From NCBI GenBank assembly GCA_015487515.1, contig WFPQ01000025.1, forward strand, positions 1 to 6,636: DNA of 6,636 nucleotides, in the 5' to 3' direction. The translations under genes were made by a program, and so were the position numbers. This DNA is from Hyphomicrobiales bacterium (GTDB lineage Bacteria; Pseudomonadota; Alphaproteobacteria; Rhizobiales; Devosiaceae). Positions 4,111-6,636 of the stretch are shown here, in pieces. The notes beneath the pieces are model-generated. The model did not search any database, was not told the origin of the DNA, and saw only the letters and a list, made by a program, of their open reading frames with translations. Numbering within the stretch: position 1 is the first letter of the stretch; each line of letters begins with the position of its first letter.

Positions 4111-6636
4111 ATGCCAAAAACCGAAAAGATCCATTACCTGAAAGAATACCAGCCGCCCGCATACAGGGTAAGCCATGTGGACATGGATGCAGACCTGCGG
4201 CCCGGAGCCTGCACCATAAGCACAAGTCTTTACATGGAGCCGGCCCCCGGCACCAGGCAGAAAGAGCCGGTCTTTCTTGACGGGACCGATCTGCAACCGG
4301 AAGAAATCCTGCTGGACGGAAAGAAAGTCCCCCGCAACGAATACAGGCTTTCCCGGCAGGGCCTGACCCTTGAAAATCCGCCCGGACGGCCGTTCGTACT
4401 GAAGACCAAGGTAACGATCGAGCCGGAAAAAAACAGCGATCTCATGGGGCTTTACCGTACGGGAGGAGTCTGGTGCACCCAGTGTGAACCAGAGGGATTT
4501 CGCCGCATCACCTTCATGCTGGACCGGCCGGACAACATGGCCACCTACCGGGTACGCCTGGAGGCGGACAGGGAAATGGCCCCGGTTCTGCTCAGCAATG
4601 GAAACCTGGTGGAAAAGGCAGACCTTGAAAAAAACCGCCATCATGCAATATGGGAAGACCCCCACCCAAAGCCCACATACCTGTTTGCCATGGTTGGCGG
4701 CAAGCTGGAAATGATCCGGGACGAGTTCATCACCAAATCAGGAAAAAACGTGGAACTGGCCATATATTGCGAGCCGGGAAAGAAAAAAAAGTGCGCCTAT
4801 GCCATGGGGGCGCTGAAACGGGCCATGAAGTGGGACGAGAAAAGGTTCGGGCGTGAATATGACCTGGAAACATTCAACGTGGTGGCCGTTTCGGACTTCA
4901 ACTTCGGGGCCATGGAAAACAAGAGTCTGAACATATTCAACGACAAGTACATACTGGCCGACCCGGACAGCGCCACCGATATGGATTATTACAACATAGA
5001 GCGCATTGTCGCCCATGAATATTTTCACAACTGGACGGGCAACCGCATAACCTGCCGGGACTGGTTCCAGCTTTGCCTCAAAGAGGGGTTGACGGTCTAT
5101 CGGGACCAGGAGTTCACCTCGGACATGCGCTCAAGGGCAACCAAGCGCATCAGCGATGCACGCAACCTTATGGCCTTTCAGTTTGCCGAGGACAAAGGGC
5201 CCCTGGCCCATCCGCCACGGCCCGACCGGTATGTTCAGATCAACAATCTTTATACCAGCACCGTCTATGAAAAGGGGGCCGAAATCGTGCGCATGCTGGC
5301 AACCCTGCTGGGAGAAGAACAATTTGCCAGGGGCATGGAGCTCTATTTCAGGCGCCATGACGGGCAGGCAACAACCATAGAAAGCTGGATAAAGGTCTTC
5401 CAGGACAGCTCGGGGCGCGACCTGTCCCAGTTCGCCCGGTGGTATGTTCAGGCCGGAACCCCGGAAGTCTTTGCCAGCGGATTTTGGGACGAAAACAGCA
5501 ATACCTACATGCTGCATCTGAAACAGGTCAACAAACCAACCCCGGGGCAGGACAGCAAGCTACCCCTTTGCATACCGTTAAAATTTGCACTCCTGAACGC
5601 AAGAGGGAAGGAAATGACCATTGAAAAGGTCAGCGGAGGAACAGTCGAGGGGGACGTGATAATACTGGACAAAAGCGAAATTGAACTGGTCTTTTCAGGA
5701 ATAGGACAAAGGCCGGTATTGTCGTTGCTGCGCCAGTTCAGCGCTCCCATAGCACTGGCAAACGGGCAGACAAGGGAAGAAAAAATCTTTCTGGCGACCC
5801 ATGACGGCGATCCCTTCAACCGCTGGCAGGCCGGACAGGACATGGCCATGGAAATGATGACAAGGGCCATAAGAAACAACCGGGACTATTGTCAAAATGA
5901 CGTGGATGAACTGGCCGCAGCCATCAGGAACACCCTGAAAAGCAGACATCATGATGACGAATTCAAGGCCCTTACACTCTTGCTGCCGTCGGAAAAAGCA
6001 ATCGCCATGGCGCTAAGGGAGGACATAAACCCAGGACAGATTCATGAACTGAGGCAGAAACTGCAAATTCTGATCAGCAGGAAACTGCAGGACATGCTGC
6101 TTGAAATCCTGGAAAGGCCCCGCATAACAACCGGCCATTCCCAAAACATAAAACAGGTGCAGGAACGGTCACTGCGCAACCGGTGCCTGATGCTGCTGGT
6201 GGCCCAGAACGAAAAATCCATGATCCGGATGGCCAGGAAGCAATATGAGAATTGCGACAACATGAGCGACAGGATGGGGGCCCTTGGGGCAATGGTGATG
6301 GGAAGCCATGAAAACTCGCTGCCGCTACTTGAAGATTTCAGGCAAAAATACAAGGATGATCCACTGGTTCATGACAAGTACCTGGCCCTGGTGGCCCAGA
6401 TACCGGACAGGATCTGCCTGGACAAGATAACGGAAATATATGAAAGCAGGGACTTTCCCCTGACAAACCCAAATCGAGTCCGGGCCCTGATCGGGGGGTT
6501 TGCCGCAGGCAACCCGGCCCAGTTCACCCGCCGGGACGGGGCAGGATTTGAACTGGTGGCAAGGGTCATCGGTGATATCGACCCCATCAATCCGCAAGTG
6601 GCGGCAAGCCTTCTTGAAGCCTTTGGACCTTTTGGA
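4111..6636 (+). CDS. pepN: Aminopeptidase N, M1 zinc metallopeptidase (3' end cut by the window edge)
   Basis: This cytosolic enzyme removes N-terminal residues from peptides late in protein turnover. The frame stays open for 842 codons to the right edge; E. coli PepN has 870 residues, so about 30-40 are missing. Equivalents of the E. coli active site are present at a constant offset of five: TQCEPEGFR with Glu126, the GAMEN substrate-binding motif at 266-270, zinc ligands His302, His306 and Glu325 in HEYFH-x18-E with catalytic Glu303, and Tyr386 in TVYEKG. By analogy the domains are a beta domain (to about 198), a thermolysin-like catalytic domain (about 199-449), a beta-sandwich (about 450-550) and a helical C-terminal domain. 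The residue before GAMEN is Gly265 and the one before that Phe264, where E. coli has Met260 in a FNMGAMEN context. The ATG at 4111 aligns the KEYQPPAYRV start with E. coli DYRAPDYQI at the same residue number; an in-frame ATG at 4099 would add four residues. Neither has a convincing ribosome binding site. Isoleucine ATA codons are unusually frequent (21 of 46). Confidence 0.96.
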   Translation, partial: MPKTEKIHYLKEYQPPAYRVSHVDMDADLRPGACTISTSLYMEPAPGTRQKEPVFLDGTDLQPEEILLDGKKVPRNEYRLSRQGLTLENPPGRPFVLKTKVTIEPEKNSDLMGLYRTGGVWCTQCEPEGFRRITFMLDRPDNMATYRVRLEADREMAPVLLSNGNLVEKADLEKNRHHAIWEDPHPKPTYLFAMVGGKLEMIRDEFITKSGKNVELAIYCEPGKKKKCAYAMGALKRAMKWDEKRFGREYDLETFNVVAVSDFNFGAMENKSLNIFNDKYILADPDSATDMDYYNIERIVAHEYFHNWTGNRITCRDWFQLCLKEGLTVYRDQEFTSDMRSRATKRISDARNLMAFQFAEDKGPLAHPPRPDRYVQINNLYTSTVYEKGAEIVRMLATLLGEEQFARGMELYFRRHDGQATTIESWIKVFQDSSGRDLSQFARWYVQAGTPEVFASGFWDENSNTYMLHLKQVNKPTPGQDSKLPLCIPLKFALLNARGKEMTIEKVSGGTVEGDVIILDKSEIELVFSGIGQRPVLSLLRQFSAPIALANGQTREEKIFLATHDGDPFNRWQAGQDMAMEMMTRAIRNNRDYCQNDVDELAAAIRNTLKSRHHDDEFKALTLLLPSEKAIAMALREDINPGQIHELRQKLQILISRKLQDMLLEILERPRITTGHSQNIKQVQERSLRNRCLMLLVAQNEKSMIRMARKQYENCDNMSDRMGALGAMVMGSHENSLPLLEDFRQKYKDDPLVHDKYLALVAQIPDRICLDKITEIYESRDFPLTNPNRVRALIGGFAAGNPAQFTRRDGAGFELVARVIGDIDPINPQVAASLLEAFGPFG

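Noticed and set aside
4783..4791. A8-G tract in pepN giving an in-phase A-AAA-AAG slippery heptamer
   Set aside because: It resembles the dnaX frameshift site, but the -1 frame stops at about 4856 within the enzyme, no strong downstream stem was seen, and the truncated product would lack the active site. A lysine run (KKKK) explains it.

Overview
The window looks like an ordinary chromosomal stretch from a Gram-negative bacterium, most likely a member of the Pseudomonadota. The base composition is moderately GC-rich, judged by eye in the mid-50s percent. The evidence is a tripartite periplasmic (TRAP) uptake operon with a signal-peptide-bearing binding protein, and an aminopeptidase N of the Escherichia coli type. 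An alphaproteobacterium would fit, but the frequent AGG and ATA codons are not typical of that class, so the class is left open.

Layout. Bases 1-113 (minus strand) hold the first 37 codons of a family 2 glycosyltransferase that continues off the left edge. After a 184-base gap with a perfect palindrome-like site comes a minus-strand TRAP operon, transcribed right to left: dctQ (small membrane subunit), dctM (large membrane subunit, overlapping dctQ by ATGA), then dctP (periplasmic binding protein). DctP is best read from a TTG start with a full AGGAGGT ribosome binding site. A candidate promoter for the operon lies at 3343-3371. Two plus-strand genes diverge from the operon: a 166-residue membrane methyltransferase of the isoprenylcysteine methyltransferase (ICMT)/phospholipid methyltransferase type, and pepN, which starts at 4111 and runs off the right edge with an estimated 30-40 codons missing.

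How the genes work together. DctP should bind an unidentified organic acid in the periplasm and deliver it to the DctQM permease, which imports it using an ion gradient. PepN is a cytosolic zinc aminopeptidase that finishes peptide breakdown. The methyltransferase substrate cannot be read from the sequence. Nothing ties the two divergent groups to one pathway, and I see no RNA gene, CRISPR array, insertion sequence or clear intrinsic terminator.

I did not find a convincing new system. The points most worth a second look are a Met-to-Phe change beside the GAMEN motif of PepN, the Q-M-P gene order with short repeats between dctM and dctP, the 18-base inverted repeat at 208-225, and the orphan ICMT-like enzyme.
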